A stretch of DNA of 64,000 bases from Thiolapillus brandeum. Its GTDB lineage: Bacteria > Pseudomonadota > Gammaproteobacteria > Chromatiales > Chromatiaceae. The stretch spans positions 310,001 through 374,000 of the forward strand of contig NZ_AP012273.1 of NCBI RefSeq assembly GCF_000828615.1, in the 5' to 3' direction. The notes under the pieces are model-generated. The model was not told where the DNA came from. It saw nothing but the letters and a program-made list of their open reading frames with translations, and ran no database searches. The translations under genes were made by a program, and so were the position numbers. Below, one piece after another: positions 8,623 to 17,056 of the stretch. The first letter of the stretch is position 1. The number at the start of each line of letters is the position of its first letter.

Positions 8623-9576
8623 TCAGTCCATAAACAGGGAGCTGACAGACTCCTCGTTATTGATGCGGCGCATGGTTTCAGCCAGGATTCCGGCAATGGA
8701 CAGCTGGCGAATTCTGCCGGAGGCTTCCGCCTCCGGCTGTAGTGGGATGGTGTTGGTCACCACCAGCTCATCCAGGTTGGAACCTTCGATATTCTTTACG
8801 GCAGGGCCGGACAACACTGCGTGAGTACAGTAGGCGACGACCCGGGCGGCTCCATGTTCCTTAAGGGCGTCAGCGGCTTTGCACAAGGTGCCGGCGGTGT
8901 CCACCAGGTCATCAACCAGCACGCAGGATCGGCCATCCACGTCACCGATGATATTCATCACCTGGGCCTCATTGGCCTTTGGGCGGCGTTTGTCGATAAT
9001 GGCAAGGTCGGCATCGTCCAGGCGTTTTGCAAGAGCTCTGGCGCGCACTACGCCCCCTACATCAGGGGAAACAACCATTAGCTCCGGATACTTTTGGCGC
9101 CAGATGTCTCCGAGCAGTATGGGAGAAGAATAGATGTTGTCTACGGGGATGTCGAAAAAACCCTGGATTTGGTCGGCGTGCAGATCCATGGTCAATACAC
9201 GGTCAGCGCCGGCAGTACCCATCATCTTGGCGGCCAGGCGGGCGGTGATGGGCACCCGGGCGGAACGCGGGCGGCGATCCTGGCGGGAGTATCCAAAATA
9301 GGGGATAACGGCGGTAATGCGGTTGGCGGATGCCCAGCGCAGGGCGTCGATCATCACCAGCAGTTCCATGAGGTGATCATTGGTGGGTGCACTGGTGGGC
9401 TGAACTACGAAAACGTCCCGGCCACGCACGTTGTCTTCGATCTCAACCTGGACTTCGCCATCGCTGAAGTGATCCACGACGGATTTTCCCACGGCCAGGT
9501 CGAGGTACTCCGTGATTTCACGGGTCAGTGCCGGATGGGCATTTCCGCCGAAGACCATCATGCCGTTGCTAGCCAC
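8623..9576 (-). CDS. prs: Ribose-phosphate pyrophosphokinase (PRPP synthetase)
   Basis: A 317-residue cytoplasmic enzyme making 5-phosphoribosyl diphosphate from ribose 5-phosphate and ATP, which feeds nucleotide, histidine and tryptophan synthesis. Visible signatures are the [10 protein letters not shown] segment, the flexible-loop motif [17 protein letters not shown], the divalent-cation site [11 protein letters not shown] and the PRPP loop [13 protein letters not shown]. The start is taken as GTG 9576, with GAGGG 8 bases upstream; an ATG five codons later (9561) would align with the E. coli start almost as well. The gene lies just downstream of tRNA-Gln and ispE on the same strand and has its own strong terminator. 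Confidence 0.96.
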   Translation of the reverse strand: MASNGMMVFGGNAHPALTREITEYLDLAVGKSVVDHFSDGEVQVEIEDNVRGRDVFVVQPTSAPTNDHLMELLVMIDALRWASANRITAVIPYFGYSRQDRRPRSARVPITARLAAKMMGTAGADRVLTMDLHADQIQGFFDIPVDNIYSSPILLGDIWRQKYPELMVVSPDVGGVVRARALAKRLDDADLAIIDKRRPKANEAQVMNIIGDVDGRSCVLVDDLVDTAGTLCKAADALKEHGAARVVAYCTHAVLSGPAVKNIEGSNLDELVVTNTIPLQPEAEASGRIRQLSIAGILAETMRRINNEESVSSLFMD

Positions 9577-9637
9577 TTGTATGGCCCTCGCTTACTTGTC
9601 AGCTATCTCGTCAGACAGCTTCAATCATTTAAGTGTA

Positions 9638-9712
9638 TGGCTGGGGCGGCAGGATTCGAACCTGCGATGCCGGAGTCAAAGTCCGGTGCCTTAACCACTT
9701 GGCCACGCCCCA
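9638..9712 (-). tRNA. tRNA-Gln (anticodon TTG)
   Basis: Read on the reverse strand, a 75-base cloverleaf starts TGGGGCG and ends CGCCCCA-G-CCA with the CCA encoded. The anticodon loop is CTTTGAC (anticodon TTG), and the T-arm contains GGTTCGAATCC. U1-A72 is typical of tRNA-Gln. Its 5' 22 bases are also the end of ispE, including the ispE stop codon. It lies between ispE and prs, a conserved location. Confidence 0.96.
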
Positions 9713-10560
9713 AAAAACTCTTTGTACTGTGTGTGCAGGGGCGAAATGTTGCTTCCCCGGCTCACAAAGCCTTGCATGTCGGCAGGCAGCTGTTGGTGCG
9801 CCTGCTCGGCCTTCTGCCGTGACGGGTATTCCCCGAAAACACAGGCGCCAGTGCCGGTGAGTCTGCCTTCGCCGTGCCGGTCGAGCCAGGACAGAGCCTG
9901 TGCGACCTTTGGATGGCGTTGGGCCACCAGCGATTGCAGGGTGTTTTCATGTCGACCCGCAATGAAGTCGCGTATTTTGATTGTCTTGGCGTCCCGTGTC
10001 AATTGGGGATCGCAAAAAATTTTGGCGGTGGAGACATGGCAGTCGGGTGTGAGCACCAGATACCAGGGCTCCTGTGGCTGGAAAAACTGCATTTTTTCAC
10101 CGATGCCTTCGGCCCATGCCGAGCGGCCGTGGATGAAGATCGGTACGTCAGCGCCCAGTTGCAGTCCCAGTCCGGCCAGTTCATCGATGCCCAGGTCGAG
10201 GTTCCAGAGCTTGTTGAGTATCACCAGGGTAGTGGCGGCATTGGAGCTGCCCCCGCCCAGTCCGCCGCCCATGGGGAGCTGCTTACGAATATGAATGTCC
10301 GCACCTCCCTGGTATCCCGTGTGCCGCTGTAGCAATCGGGCGGCGAGTATGGCCAGATTTCTGTCGTCGGATACGCCAGGCAGGGCGGGGGTGCAGTGGA
10401 TCTGCCGGTCGTTGCGCACCTGGAAGCTTAGTGCATCGGCCTGTTCAAGGAACTGGAATACTGTTTGCAGCAGGTGATAGCCGTCGTTTCTGCGCCCAAG
10501 GACGCGCAGCATGAGGTTCAGTTTGGCGGGAGCCGCCCAGTGGATTTCCTCAGCGTTCAC
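9691..10560 (-). CDS. ispE: 4-diphosphocytidyl-2-C-methyl-D-erythritol kinase
   Basis: A 289-residue GHMP kinase that phosphorylates CDP-methylerythritol in the MEP isoprenoid pathway. Visible motifs are PAKLNLMLRVLGRRNDGYH at residues 11-29 (substrate binding and catalytic Lys), the ATP loop PMGGGLGGGSSNAA at 96-109, and LGADVPIF near 135. The conserved family end GSNISPL is followed by about 14 extra residues because the frame stays open into tRNA-Gln; the stop TAA is inside the tRNA D-arm region, a 22-base overlap. The start is GTG in a GTGA overlap with the stop of the upstream TPR lipoprotein gene, indicating translational coupling. Confidence 0.96.
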   Translation of the reverse strand: MNAEEIHWAAPAKLNLMLRVLGRRNDGYHLLQTVFQFLEQADALSFQVRNDRQIHCTPALPGVSDDRNLAILAARLLQRHTGYQGGADIHIRKQLPMGGGLGGGSSNAATTLVILNKLWNLDLGIDELAGLGLQLGADVPIFIHGRSAWAEGIGEKMQFFQPQEPWYLVLTPDCHVSTAKIFCDPQLTRDAKTIKIRDFIAGRHENTLQSLVAQRHPKVAQALSWLDRHGEGRLTGTGACVFGEYPSRQKAEQAHQQLPADMQGFVSRGSNISPLHTQYKEFFGAWPSG

Positions 10561-12293
10561 AGAAAGCGTTGGGCCGTCTGCCGAAGTTTCTTGCTGTCAG
10601 GGTGGCGTTCGATGGCCTGTTCCCAGGTTTTGCGCGCCTCTTCCCTGGCGCCGGTGGCCCACAGGACTTCTCCCAGGTGGGCGGCAATCTCCGGATCATC
10701 GAGTTTCCTGGCTGCCTGGCGCAGGAATTTGAGGGATTCCCGGGTGCGTCCCAGGCGGTACAGTACCCATCCCATGCTATCCAGAATGGCCGGGCTGTCC
10801 GGGTCTCTCTTGTAGGCGGCGCTGATGTACTGGAAAGCTTCCTGGTAGCGCCTGGTGAGGTCGGCCAGGGTGTAACCCAGTGCGTTCAGTGTGTCCGTAT
10901 CATCAGGTTTGATCTTTAGTACCGCCTTGAAGTCCCTTTCCGCAAGATCGACTTTCCCCATATCTGCCGCCAGCAGGCCGCGTGCATAGCGAAGATCGGC
11001 GTTGTTGGGGTAGGTGCGAATGGCTTCTGTGTAGATGTTCAGGGCTTGGTCGATCTTGCCCAGATCCTTCAGCATTTCAGCTTCCGTAATATAGGTTTGT
11101 GCTGCCTGTTGCGGAGCGGTAATGCGCAAATTGCGAAACAACTCTTTGGATTCCTGTAGTTTTCCAAGCCTCCCGGTAAGGATGGCGATACGTAAAAGGG
11201 CATCGTGCTTCAGTTTTCCTCCCTTGACTTGGCGATAGTTGTTTATCGCTTGATCAAGGTTTCCCTGCAGCTCCTCCAACTGGCCAAGGAAATACTGTGC
11301 CTCGTCCTGTTTCTGAAAGCGTGGGTCGTCCCGCAGTCTTTCCCAGGTGCTCCTGGCAAGTTCCCAGTTTTCCACCTGTAGCGCCAGTATGCCCACCAGA
11401 TACAGGAGTTCATGGTCCTGGGGTTTCTGCTTCAAAGCCATCTGAAAGCGTTCCAGTGCTTCCGCATATCTTTTCTGTTGCATGAGGAGTCGGCCATAGG
11501 CTTCCTGGATTGTGGCGGCCTTGGGGTGTTTTTGGGCTGCGCTGCTCAGTGCTTCTTCTGCGGTGGCTTCTTCGCCCTGCATGGCGTATATCTGTACCCG
11601 CAGCAAATAGGGTATATCCCAGTCAGGTGCAAGGCGGTTGGCTTCATCCACAGCTGCCAGTGCCTGGTCGAATCGCTTCTCCTGTGAAGCGACGAGGGCC
11701 AGGGCATAGTGGGCATGTGCGTTTTCGGGATGTTCCCGAACCAGGGTTTTCATCAGTTCGATTTTGGTATCGCCCTTTGCCGAGGCAAGGGCGGATCCCA
11801 ACAACAGAAAACCATCTTTTCCCAATGCATCAGCGATTTTGATGATGGCTTGAGCCTGTTCCATGGCACCACTCAAATCATCGGTGCGAAGGGCATGCAG
11901 CAATGCAAGCTGGCGGGCGGCCAGAGAGTTGGGGTCATACTCGATCCAGCGGATCGTGGCGCTGGCCGCTTTCTCCATATCCCCTTGTCGCCATGCCAGA
12001 CGTGCCGCTTTGCTGGCCGCTACAGGGTCTTTGGCTTCCCGGGCCGCCGCCATCAGATGATCATAGGCGGATTCCCAGGCGCCCCGCCGGACGCTGATTT
12101 CACCGGCCAGATAGTTATAGAGCAGTTCCTTGTCCAGTTGCTCCGGGGGCACAGCGGTACTCTTGAAGGGAAGTGGTTTGGCAGGTTTTGAACTTGGGGC
12201 TGTATTTCTGGTATCGGGCCTGATTGTCGGAGTCTGGCAGGCGCTGAGCAGCAGGGAAAATGCAAACAGGAGGGAATAAGCTGAGTAGCGCAT
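10557..12293 (-). CDS. Tetratricopeptide-repeat lipoprotein
   Basis: A 578-residue protein. ATG 12293 is chosen over an upstream in-frame ATG (12380) because it gives a lipoprotein signal peptide with lipobox LLSAC (lipidated Cys19). After a Pro/Lys-rich linker the rest is a long array of 34-residue TPR units, for example HYALALVASQEKRFDQALAA and LGYTLADLTRRYQEAFQYI. This matches the large TPR protein usually encoded between hemA and lolB upstream of ispE in pseudomonads and relatives. It probably acts as a periplasmic or membrane-attached scaffold; the partner is unknown. Its stop overlaps the ispE start (GTGA). lolB, normally between these two genes, is absent. Confidence 0.88.
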   Translation of the reverse strand: MRYSAYSLLFAFSLLLSACQTPTIRPDTRNTAPSSKPAKPLPFKSTAVPPEQLDKELLYNYLAGEISVRRGAWESAYDHLMAAAREAKDPVAASKAARLAWRQGDMEKAASATIRWIEYDPNSLAARQLALLHALRTDDLSGAMEQAQAIIKIADALGKDGFLLLGSALASAKGDTKIELMKTLVREHPENAHAHYALALVASQEKRFDQALAAVDEANRLAPDWDIPYLLRVQIYAMQGEEATAEEALSSAAQKHPKAATIQEAYGRLLMQQKRYAEALERFQMALKQKPQDHELLYLVGILALQVENWELARSTWERLRDDPRFQKQDEAQYFLGQLEELQGNLDQAINNYRQVKGGKLKHDALLRIAILTGRLGKLQESKELFRNLRITAPQQAAQTYITEAEMLKDLGKIDQALNIYTEAIRTYPNNADLRYARGLLAADMGKVDLAERDFKAVLKIKPDDTDTLNALGYTLADLTRRYQEAFQYISAAYKRDPDSPAILDSMGWVLYRLGRTRESLKFLRQAARKLDDPEIAAHLGEVLWATGAREEARKTWEQAIERHPDSKKLRQTAQRFL

Positions 12294-12521
12294 GAGTTGT
12301 CCTGGGCCTGAATAGTGATAAGTGGCGTTGGTGTGTGTTGAATATACAGGGAATCTGTGGTCTTGGATCGTCTGAATCAAATTCCGGACGGTTTTTCAGG
12401 GCGCGAAAATGCTGCGAACACCTGCTTTATTTTCATATATAGTGTACTGTTCACCAGCATGGTTTTCCATAGCAGTATCAGGTTCGATTTTCCGGCCTGA
12501 TATTTTTTCAATGAAATGGTG

Positions 12522-12550
12522 TTGACAAGCGGTCGATTATTCTGGAAAAT
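12522..12550 (+). promoter_or_regulatory. Sigma-70 promoter of the tRNA-Tyr/Gly/Thr-tuf unit
   Basis: TTGACA (12522-12527), a 17-base spacer, then GAAAAT (12545-12550), followed by a GC-rich discriminator GCGTCC. It ends 14 bases before tRNA-Tyr. A GC-rich discriminator is characteristic of promoters under stringent control. Confidence 0.75.
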
Positions 12551-12564
12551 GCGTCCTCTTTTTT

Positions 12565-12649
12565 GGAGGGGTTCCCGAGTGGCCAAAGGGGGCAGACTGT
12601 AAATCTGCTGGCTCAGCCTTCGGAGGTTCGAATCCTCCCCCCTCCACCA
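12565..12649 (+). tRNA. tRNA-Tyr (anticodon GTA)
   Basis: An 85-base class II tRNA: 5' GGAGGGG pairs with CCCCTCC before ACCA (CCA encoded). It has a long variable arm and anticodon GTA in ACTGTAAAT. It closely resembles E. coli tRNA-Tyr and is first in the conserved Tyr-Gly-Thr-tuf order. Confidence 0.97.
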
Positions 12650-12856
12650 TATCGTTTCCTCCGGCTGCGGTGTCAGCTTTGGTGGAGACCAAGAGCCGGG
12701 AAGTGAGGCTCGACAAAGGGGCAGGGTAGATCCTGATCCTTTTTTATAGTGCCCGGTTGATTGTTCCGGGTATTGGCGGTCTGCATGGATGTGGACAGTT
12801 TGCCGGCCGGCAATAGGTTGTCGGCGAGGATGGGCGGTGCTAAAGCCGCGTTTTCA
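12650..12856 (+). other. tRNA-Tyr to tRNA-Gly spacer
   Basis: A 207-base spacer with no tRNA or open frame of note. It holds a CCCGG/CCGGG hairpin (12752-12770) and a perfect 14-base palindrome TTGCCGGCCGGCAA (12800-12813), probably removed during processing of the polycistronic transcript. Confidence 0.5.
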
Positions 12857-12930
12857 GCGGGTGTAGTTTAATGGTAGAACTTCAGCCTTCCAAGCTGACT
12901 ACGTGGGTTCGATTCCCATCACCCGCTCCA
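12857..12930 (+). tRNA. tRNA-Gly (anticodon TCC)
   Basis: A 74-base cloverleaf starting GCGGGTG and ending CACCCGC-T-CCA. Anticodon loop CTTCCAA gives TCC (reads GGA/GGG). The T-arm contains GGTTCGATTCC. It is second in the Tyr-Gly-Thr-tuf cluster. Confidence 0.96.
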
Positions 12931-12968
12931 GATTGTGCTCTGGCAGGAAGTCGGGGATAACAAGCTTT

Positions 12969-13044
12969 GCCCAGATAGCTCAGTTGGTAGAGCACACCCT
13001 TGGTAAGGGTGAGGTCGGCAGTTCAAATCTGCTTCTGGGCTCCA
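12969..13044 (+). tRNA. tRNA-Thr (anticodon GGT)
   Basis: A 76-base cloverleaf starting GCCCAGA and ending TCTGGGC-T-CCA. Anticodon loop TTGGTAA gives GGT (reads ACC/ACU). It lies 76 bases before the first tuf gene. Confidence 0.96.
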
Positions 13045-13120
13045 GATTCCGGCATGCCTCGGCATGCGGTTTTACTGAAGCGTTGACCATTGTAATTTAT
13101 TTTTCGGAGATTGTTCGGCG

Positions 13121-14311
13121 ATGTCTAAGGAAAAATTTGAAAGAACCAAACCCCATGTAAACGTGGGCACCATTGGTCACGTAGACCACGGTAAAACCAC
13201 GCTGACGGCGGCGATCACGACCGTGCAGGCGGCCAAGTTTGGTGGTGAGACCAAGGCTTACGACCAGATTGACAATGCCCCGGAAGAGCGTGAGCGTGGT
13301 ATCACCATCGCGACCGCCCACGTGGAATACGAGTCTGACACCCGTCACTACGCCCACGTGGACTGCCCGGGACACGCGGACTACGTCAAGAACATGATCA
13401 CCGGTGCCGCGCAGATGGACGGCGCGATCCTGGTGGTATCTGCCGCAGACGGCCCCATGCCTCAGACCCGTGAGCACATCCTTCTGTCCCGTCAGGTTGG
13501 CGTTCCCTACATCCTCGTGTACCTGAACAAGGCGGACATGGTGGATGACGAAGAACTGCTCGAACTGGTGGAAATGGAAGTGCGTGAACTGCTGGACGAG
13601 TACGAATTCCCCGGCGACGACACCCCCATCATCACCGGCTCTGCCCTGAAGGCCCTGGAAGGTGACACCTCTGATATTGGTGTGCCCTCCATCACCAAGC
13701 TGGTCGAGGCCCTGGACAGCTACATTCCCGAGCCTGAGCGGGCCATCGATGGCTCCTTCATCATGCCCATCGAAGACGTGTTCTCCATCTCCGGTCGTGG
13801 CACCGTGGTGACCGGGCGTGTCGAGCGCGGCATCGTGAAGGTAGGCGAAGAAGTGGAAATCGTGGGTATCCGCGATACCCAGAAGACCACCGTTACCGGT
13901 GTTGAGATGTTCCGCAAGCTGCTGGACGAAGGTCGTGCCGGTGACAACGTGGGCGTGCTGCTGCGTGGCACCAAGCGTGATGAAGTCGAGCGTGGCCAGG
14001 TACTGGCGCACCCCGGCACCATCAACCCGCACACCCACTTCGAATGTGAAGTGTACATCCTGAGCAAGGACGAAGGCGGGCGTCATACCCCGTTCTTCAA
14101 CAACTACCGTCCACAGTTCTACTTCCGTACCACGGATGTGACCGGTGCTTGTGAACTGCCGGAAGGCGTCGAGATGGTCATGCCAGGCGACAACGTGAAG
14201 ATGACCGTGAAACTGATCGCGCCCATCGCCATGGAAGAAGGTCTGCGCTTCGCCATTCGTGAAGGTGGCCGCACCGTCGGCGCCGGTGTTGTTTCCAAGA
14301 TTATCGAGTAA
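13121..14311 (+). CDS. tuf: Elongation factor Tu (intact copy)
   Basis: A 396-residue GTPase that delivers aminoacyl-tRNA to the ribosomal A site. The P-loop GHVDHGKT, effector/G2 segment [13 protein letters not shown]3 DCPGHADY and G4 NKADM are all intact, followed by the two beta-barrel domains. ATG 13121 is preceded by GGAG. It is cotranscribed with the three upstream tRNA genes. The coding sequence is nearly identical at nucleotide level to the second copy at 29945-31136: I count five synonymous differences plus one inserted base and the ATG/GTG start difference. It is the copy with a clean reading frame and probably supplies most EF-Tu. Confidence 0.98.
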   Translation: MSKEKFERTKPHVNVGTIGHVDHGKTTLTAAITTVQAAKFGGETKAYDQIDNAPEERERGITIATAHVEYESDTRHYAHVDCPGHADYVKNMITGAAQMDGAILVVSAADGPMPQTREHILLSRQVGVPYILVYLNKADMVDDEELLELVEMEVRELLDEYEFPGDDTPIITGSALKALEGDTSDIGVPSITKLVEALDSYIPEPERAIDGSFIMPIEDVFSISGRGTVVTGRVERGIVKVGEEVEIVGIRDTQKTTVTGVEMFRKLLDEGRAGDNVGVLLRGTKRDEVERGQVLAHPGTINPHTHFECEVYILSKDEGGRHTPFFNNYRPQFYFRTTDVTGACELPEGVEMVMPGDNVKMTVKLIAPIAMEEGLRFAIREGGRTVGAGVVSKIIE

Positions 14312-14341
14312 TTCCGGTCTGACCGGTAAATGGGCAGCAGG

Positions 14342-14374
14342 GTGTGGCTGTAACGGCCACACTCTTTGCCTTTT
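14342..14374 (+). terminator. Probable intrinsic terminator after tuf
   Basis: GTGTGGC pairs with GCCACAC around a 7-base loop and is followed by TCTTTGCCTTTT. The stem is modest and the T-rich tract interrupted. It lies 21 bases before tRNA-Trp. Confidence 0.55.
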
Positions 14375-14395
14375 CGAGTAAAAGCAGTAACTTTT

Positions 14396-14471
14396 AGGCC
14401 AGTAGCTCAATTGGTAGAGCAGCGGTCTCCAAAACCGCAGGTTGGGGGTTCAAGTCCCTCCTGGCCTGCCA
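14396..14471 (+). tRNA. tRNA-Trp (anticodon CCA)
   Basis: A 76-base cloverleaf starting AGGCCAG and ending CTGGCCT-G-CCA. The anticodon is CCA in loop CTCCAAA. It sits between tuf and secE, as in E. coli and many relatives. Confidence 0.97.
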
Positions 14472-14531
14472 TTTTACAGCGCTTCACGCTGCGGGTTGTT
14501 GCCAGTGGGGAGAAGTGCTGAAGTAGGCAGG

Positions 14532-14909
14532 ATGAACGTAAAAACTGAAACTCAAGGTTCCGCCATGGACACGCTTAAGCTGTTGTTGTCCGTGGTCATA
14601 CTGATCGCCGGCATAGTCGGATTTTATCTGCTCGAGGCACAGCCTCTGTGGATACGTCTGCTTGCCTTGCTGGCTATGGTTGGTGTGGCCGTAGTAGTGG
14701 CTTTGATGACCGATCCCGGTCGGCGAATCAAATCTTTTTTCTCTTCGGCCAAGACCGAGGTGCGCAAGGTCGTCTGGCCTACCCGGCAGGAAACCCTGCA
14801 GACTACCCTGGTCATTTTCATTGCGGTATTGCTTACCTCTCTGTTCATGTGGGCAGTGGATTCCATCCTGTTTGAGCTGGTTCGCTGGTTTACAGGTCAC
14901 GGAGGCTGA
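14532..14909 (+). CDS. secE: Preprotein translocase subunit SecE
   Basis: A 125-residue inner-membrane subunit of the SecYEG channel. ATG 14532 follows a purine-rich AGGCAGG; an upstream in-frame start at 14442 would lie inside tRNA-Trp and is rejected. It has three predicted membrane helices (about residues 14-34, 38-58 and 92-115), the E. coli-type three-helix form, with the conserved cytoplasmic amphipathic segment [20 protein letters not shown] before the last helix. It is followed two bases later by nusG. Confidence 0.96.
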   Translation: MNVKTETQGSAMDTLKLLLSVVILIAGIVGFYLLEAQPLWIRLLALLAMVGVAVVVALMTDPGRRIKSFFSSAKTEVRKVVWPTRQETLQTTLVIFIAVLLTSLFMWAVDSILFELVRWFTGHGG

Positions 14910-14911
14910 TC

Positions 14912-15445
14912 ATGACAAAGCGCTGGTATGTAGTGCATGCGTTTTCCGGATATGAGGGCAAAGTGCAGCGCTCGCTGGCGGAGCGCATCGAGCGCTTCGG
15001 CATGGAAGACTACTTTGGCGAGATCCTGGTGCCTACCGAGGAAGTCGTGGAAATGCGTGGTGGCCAGCAGCGTCGCAGCGAGAGAAAATTCTTCCCCGGC
15101 TATGTTCTGGTGAACATGGAGCTGACGGATGAAACCTGGCATCTGGTCAAGGATACGCCTCAGGTGCTGGGATTTATTGGTGGCACCGAAGACAAGCCCG
15201 CACCCATAACGGACAAGGAGGCCGAGGCCATCCTGCAACGGGTTCAGGAAGGGTCCGAAAAGCCACGTCCCAAGGTGCTGTTCGAGCCGGGAGAAGTGGT
15301 TCGTGTTATCGATGGTCCCTTCAATGACTTCAATGGTGTTGTCGAGGAAGTCGATTACGACAAGAGTCGCCTCAAGGTATCTGTCTCCATCTTTGGCCGT
15401 TCCACGCCGGTTGAGTTGGAATTTGGACAGGTGGAAAAGGGCTGA
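14912..15445 (+). CDS. nusG: Transcription termination/antitermination factor NusG
   Basis: A 177-residue RNA polymerase elongation factor. The N-terminal NGN domain ([26 protein letters not shown]) binds the polymerase clamp; the C-terminal KOW domain ([19 protein letters not shown]) contacts Rho or ribosomal S10. It starts two bases after secE and is followed by a strong terminator, so secE-nusG form one short unit. Confidence 0.98.
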   Translation: MTKRWYVVHAFSGYEGKVQRSLAERIERFGMEDYFGEILVPTEEVVEMRGGQQRRSERKFFPGYVLVNMELTDETWHLVKDTPQVLGFIGGTEDKPAPITDKEAEAILQRVQEGSEKPRPKVLFEPGEVVRVIDGPFNDFNGVVEEVDYDKSRLKVSVSIFGRSTPVELEFGQVEKG

Positions 15446-15481
15446 CAATTTATTTGTAACGCCAGCTGTGATGCTGGCGCC

Positions 15482-15504
15482 AACGTGCTTCGGCGCGTTT
15501 TTTT
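15482..15504 (+). terminator. Intrinsic terminator after nusG
   Basis: AACGTGC-TTCG-GCGCGTT forms a 7-bp stem (one G-U) with a UUCG tetraloop, followed by T residues at 15500-15504. A second hairpin GCCAGC/GCTGGC (15461-15478) immediately precedes it. Confidence 0.85.
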
Positions 15505-15664
15505 GACCCTGCACAGGAGGTGTGGCGCAAAGCGAAAATGTAGCAACACCGCGTTTTTGCGAGATTGAGTCGGGAAAGGCCAGGGACAGCCTTTTTCCTG
15601 CATCTAAACAAAGGGGAGTCCCGGTGAGAGTCCTGGGCGTTTGCACCCAACAGAGAGGTATATC
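15505..15664 (+). promoter_or_regulatory. Leader of the L11 operon
   Basis: A 160-base untranslated stretch between the nusG terminator and rplK. It contains an imperfect hairpin GGAAAGGC...GCCTTTTTCC (15573-15598) and a GGGAGTCCC-GGTGAGAGTCC segment. In relatives L1 binds this leader to repress rplK-rplA translation; I cannot define the L1 site precisely, nor a convincing promoter. Confidence 0.4.
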
Positions 15665-16096
15665 ATGGCAAAGAAGATCGAAGCCTATATCAAGCTTCAG
15701 GTTCCTGCACAGGAAGCCAACCCCAGTCCTCCGGTCGGTCCGGCCCTGGGTCAGCATGGTGTGAATATCATGGAGTTCTGCAAGGCGTTCAACGCCCAGA
15801 CCCAGAATCAGGAAAAGGGTCTCCCCGTTCCTGTGGTGATCACCGTCTATTCCGATCGTTCCTTCACTTTTGTGATGAAGACGCCTCCTGCGTCCATCCT
15901 GCTGAAGAAAGCTGCTGGCATCAAGTCCGGCAGTGGCCGCCCCAACACAGAGAAGGTAGGCAAGGTTACCCGCGCCCAACTCGAAGAGATTGCCAAGGCC
16001 AAAGAGCCTGATCTGACTGCAGCAGACATGGATGCCGCCGTACGTACCATCGCCGGCACTGCGCGCAGCATGGGTCTTGATACGGAGGGTGTGTAA
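15665..16096 (+). CDS. rplK: 50S ribosomal protein L11
   Basis: A 143-residue protein of the GTPase-associated centre on 23S rRNA and the target of thiostrepton. ATG 15665 ([20 protein letters not shown]) matches the family start and follows AGAGAGG; an in-frame ATG at 15641 would add eight residues. The proline-rich N-terminal domain ([14 protein letters not shown]) and C-terminal rRNA-binding domain ([16 protein letters not shown]) are intact. It stops immediately before the rplA start. Confidence 0.98.
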   Translation: MAKKIEAYIKLQVPAQEANPSPPVGPALGQHGVNIMEFCKAFNAQTQNQEKGLPVPVVITVYSDRSFTFVMKTPPASILLKKAAGIKSGSGRPNTEKVGKVTRAQLEEIAKAKEPDLTAADMDAAVRTIAGTARSMGLDTEGV

Positions 16097-16792
16097 ATGG
16101 CAAAGCTGAGTAAGCGAATGAAGGCTATCCAGGAGAAACTGGATGCTGGCAAGCAGTATGACGCTGAAGAGGCGTTCACGCTGCTCAAGGAAGTTTCCAG
16201 TGTGAAATTTCCTGAGTCCGTGGATGTGGCTGTAAACCTGGGTGTCGATCCCCGAAAATCCGACCAGGTTGTGCGTGGTTCCACCGTGCTGCCCAATGGT
16301 ACGGGAAAGGAAGTGCGGGTTGCCGTATTCACTCAGGGCCCCGCGGCCGATGCGGCCAAGGAAGCTGGTGCGGACATCGTGGGTATGGAAGACCTGGCCG
16401 AGCAGGTTAAGGCCGGCAATATGGACTTTGATGTGGTTGTTGCCAGTCCTGATGCCATGCGCGTCGTGGGCCAGTTGGGGCAGATTCTTGGCCCCCGTGG
16501 ACTCATGCCCAACCCCAAGGTGGGAACCGTGACTCCTGATGTTGCCCAGGCAGTAAAGAACGCCAAGGGCGGTCAGGTGCGATATCGTACGGACAAGAAC
16601 GGCATTATCCATGCATCCATTGGCAAGGTTGGTTTCGAGCCCGCTGCGCTGAAGGAGAATCTGGAAGCTTTGCTGGTTGACCTGAAGAAGGGAAAACCCA
16701 GCAGTGCCAAGGGTGTGTACATGAAAAAAATTACCGTCTCCACCACTATGGGGCCGGGTATTACCCTGGATCAGGCTTCACTGAACGACTGA
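16097..16792 (+). CDS. rplA: 50S ribosomal protein L1
   Basis: A 231-residue L1-stalk protein; in gammaproteobacteria it also represses translation of its own operon by binding the rplK leader. The signature [16 protein letters not shown] and the [19 protein letters not shown] segment are present. It begins directly at the end of rplK (stop TAA followed by ATG), so translation is coupled. Confidence 0.98.
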   Translation: MAKLSKRMKAIQEKLDAGKQYDAEEAFTLLKEVSSVKFPESVDVAVNLGVDPRKSDQVVRGSTVLPNGTGKEVRVAVFTQGPAADAAKEAGADIVGMEDLAEQVKAGNMDFDVVVASPDAMRVVGQLGQILGPRGLMPNPKVGTVTPDVAQAVKNAKGGQVRYRTDKNGIIHASIGKVGFEPAALKENLEALLVDLKKGKPSSAKGVYMKKITVSTTMGPGITLDQASLND

Positions 16793-16874
16793 TCCGGAAG
16801 ACGGAATTCCGCAGCGTTTTTGCGCTGCGAAAAAGGCTTTGGAGCGGCGACCATGATGTAGCGGTCGCTTGCTG

Positions 16875-16945
16875 TCAAAGACCGCAGGTGCCGGAATGCC
16901 GGGAACGGCAGAGGCTTAATCTACCTGCGCAGACGGAGCTTCGAA
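16875..16945 (+). promoter_or_regulatory. L10 leader (rplJ-rplL autoregulatory element)
   Basis: The segments AAGACCGCAGGTG, GGCTTAAT and CCTGCGCAGACGG have the spacing of the conserved L10(L12)4-binding leader (Rfam L10_leader), with CCGCAGG and CCTGCG able to pair. It lies in the 264-base gap before rplJ, where the L10 complex is known to repress rplJL. A stem GCAGCG...CGCTGC near 16810-16830 precedes it. Confidence 0.75.
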
Positions 16946-17056
16946 ATCAGGGCTGACCTGATGACGGGCACCGGAAAACGGTGGAATGAAATACTTCATT
17001 CCTGGTGTAAACGAGAACGGGTGACCGTTCCTCATCGTTGTCGGGAGGTGACGACT

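Noticed and set aside
12800-12813. Perfect 14-base palindrome in the tRNA-Tyr/tRNA-Gly spacer as a possible operator
   Set aside because: It is downstream of the promoter inside a processed spacer; no regulator gene or second copy supports an operator role.
13081-13115. Independent promoter just upstream of the first tuf (TTGACC at 13083)
   Set aside because: No -10 match lies at a suitable distance; transcription from the tRNA-Tyr promoter explains tuf expression.
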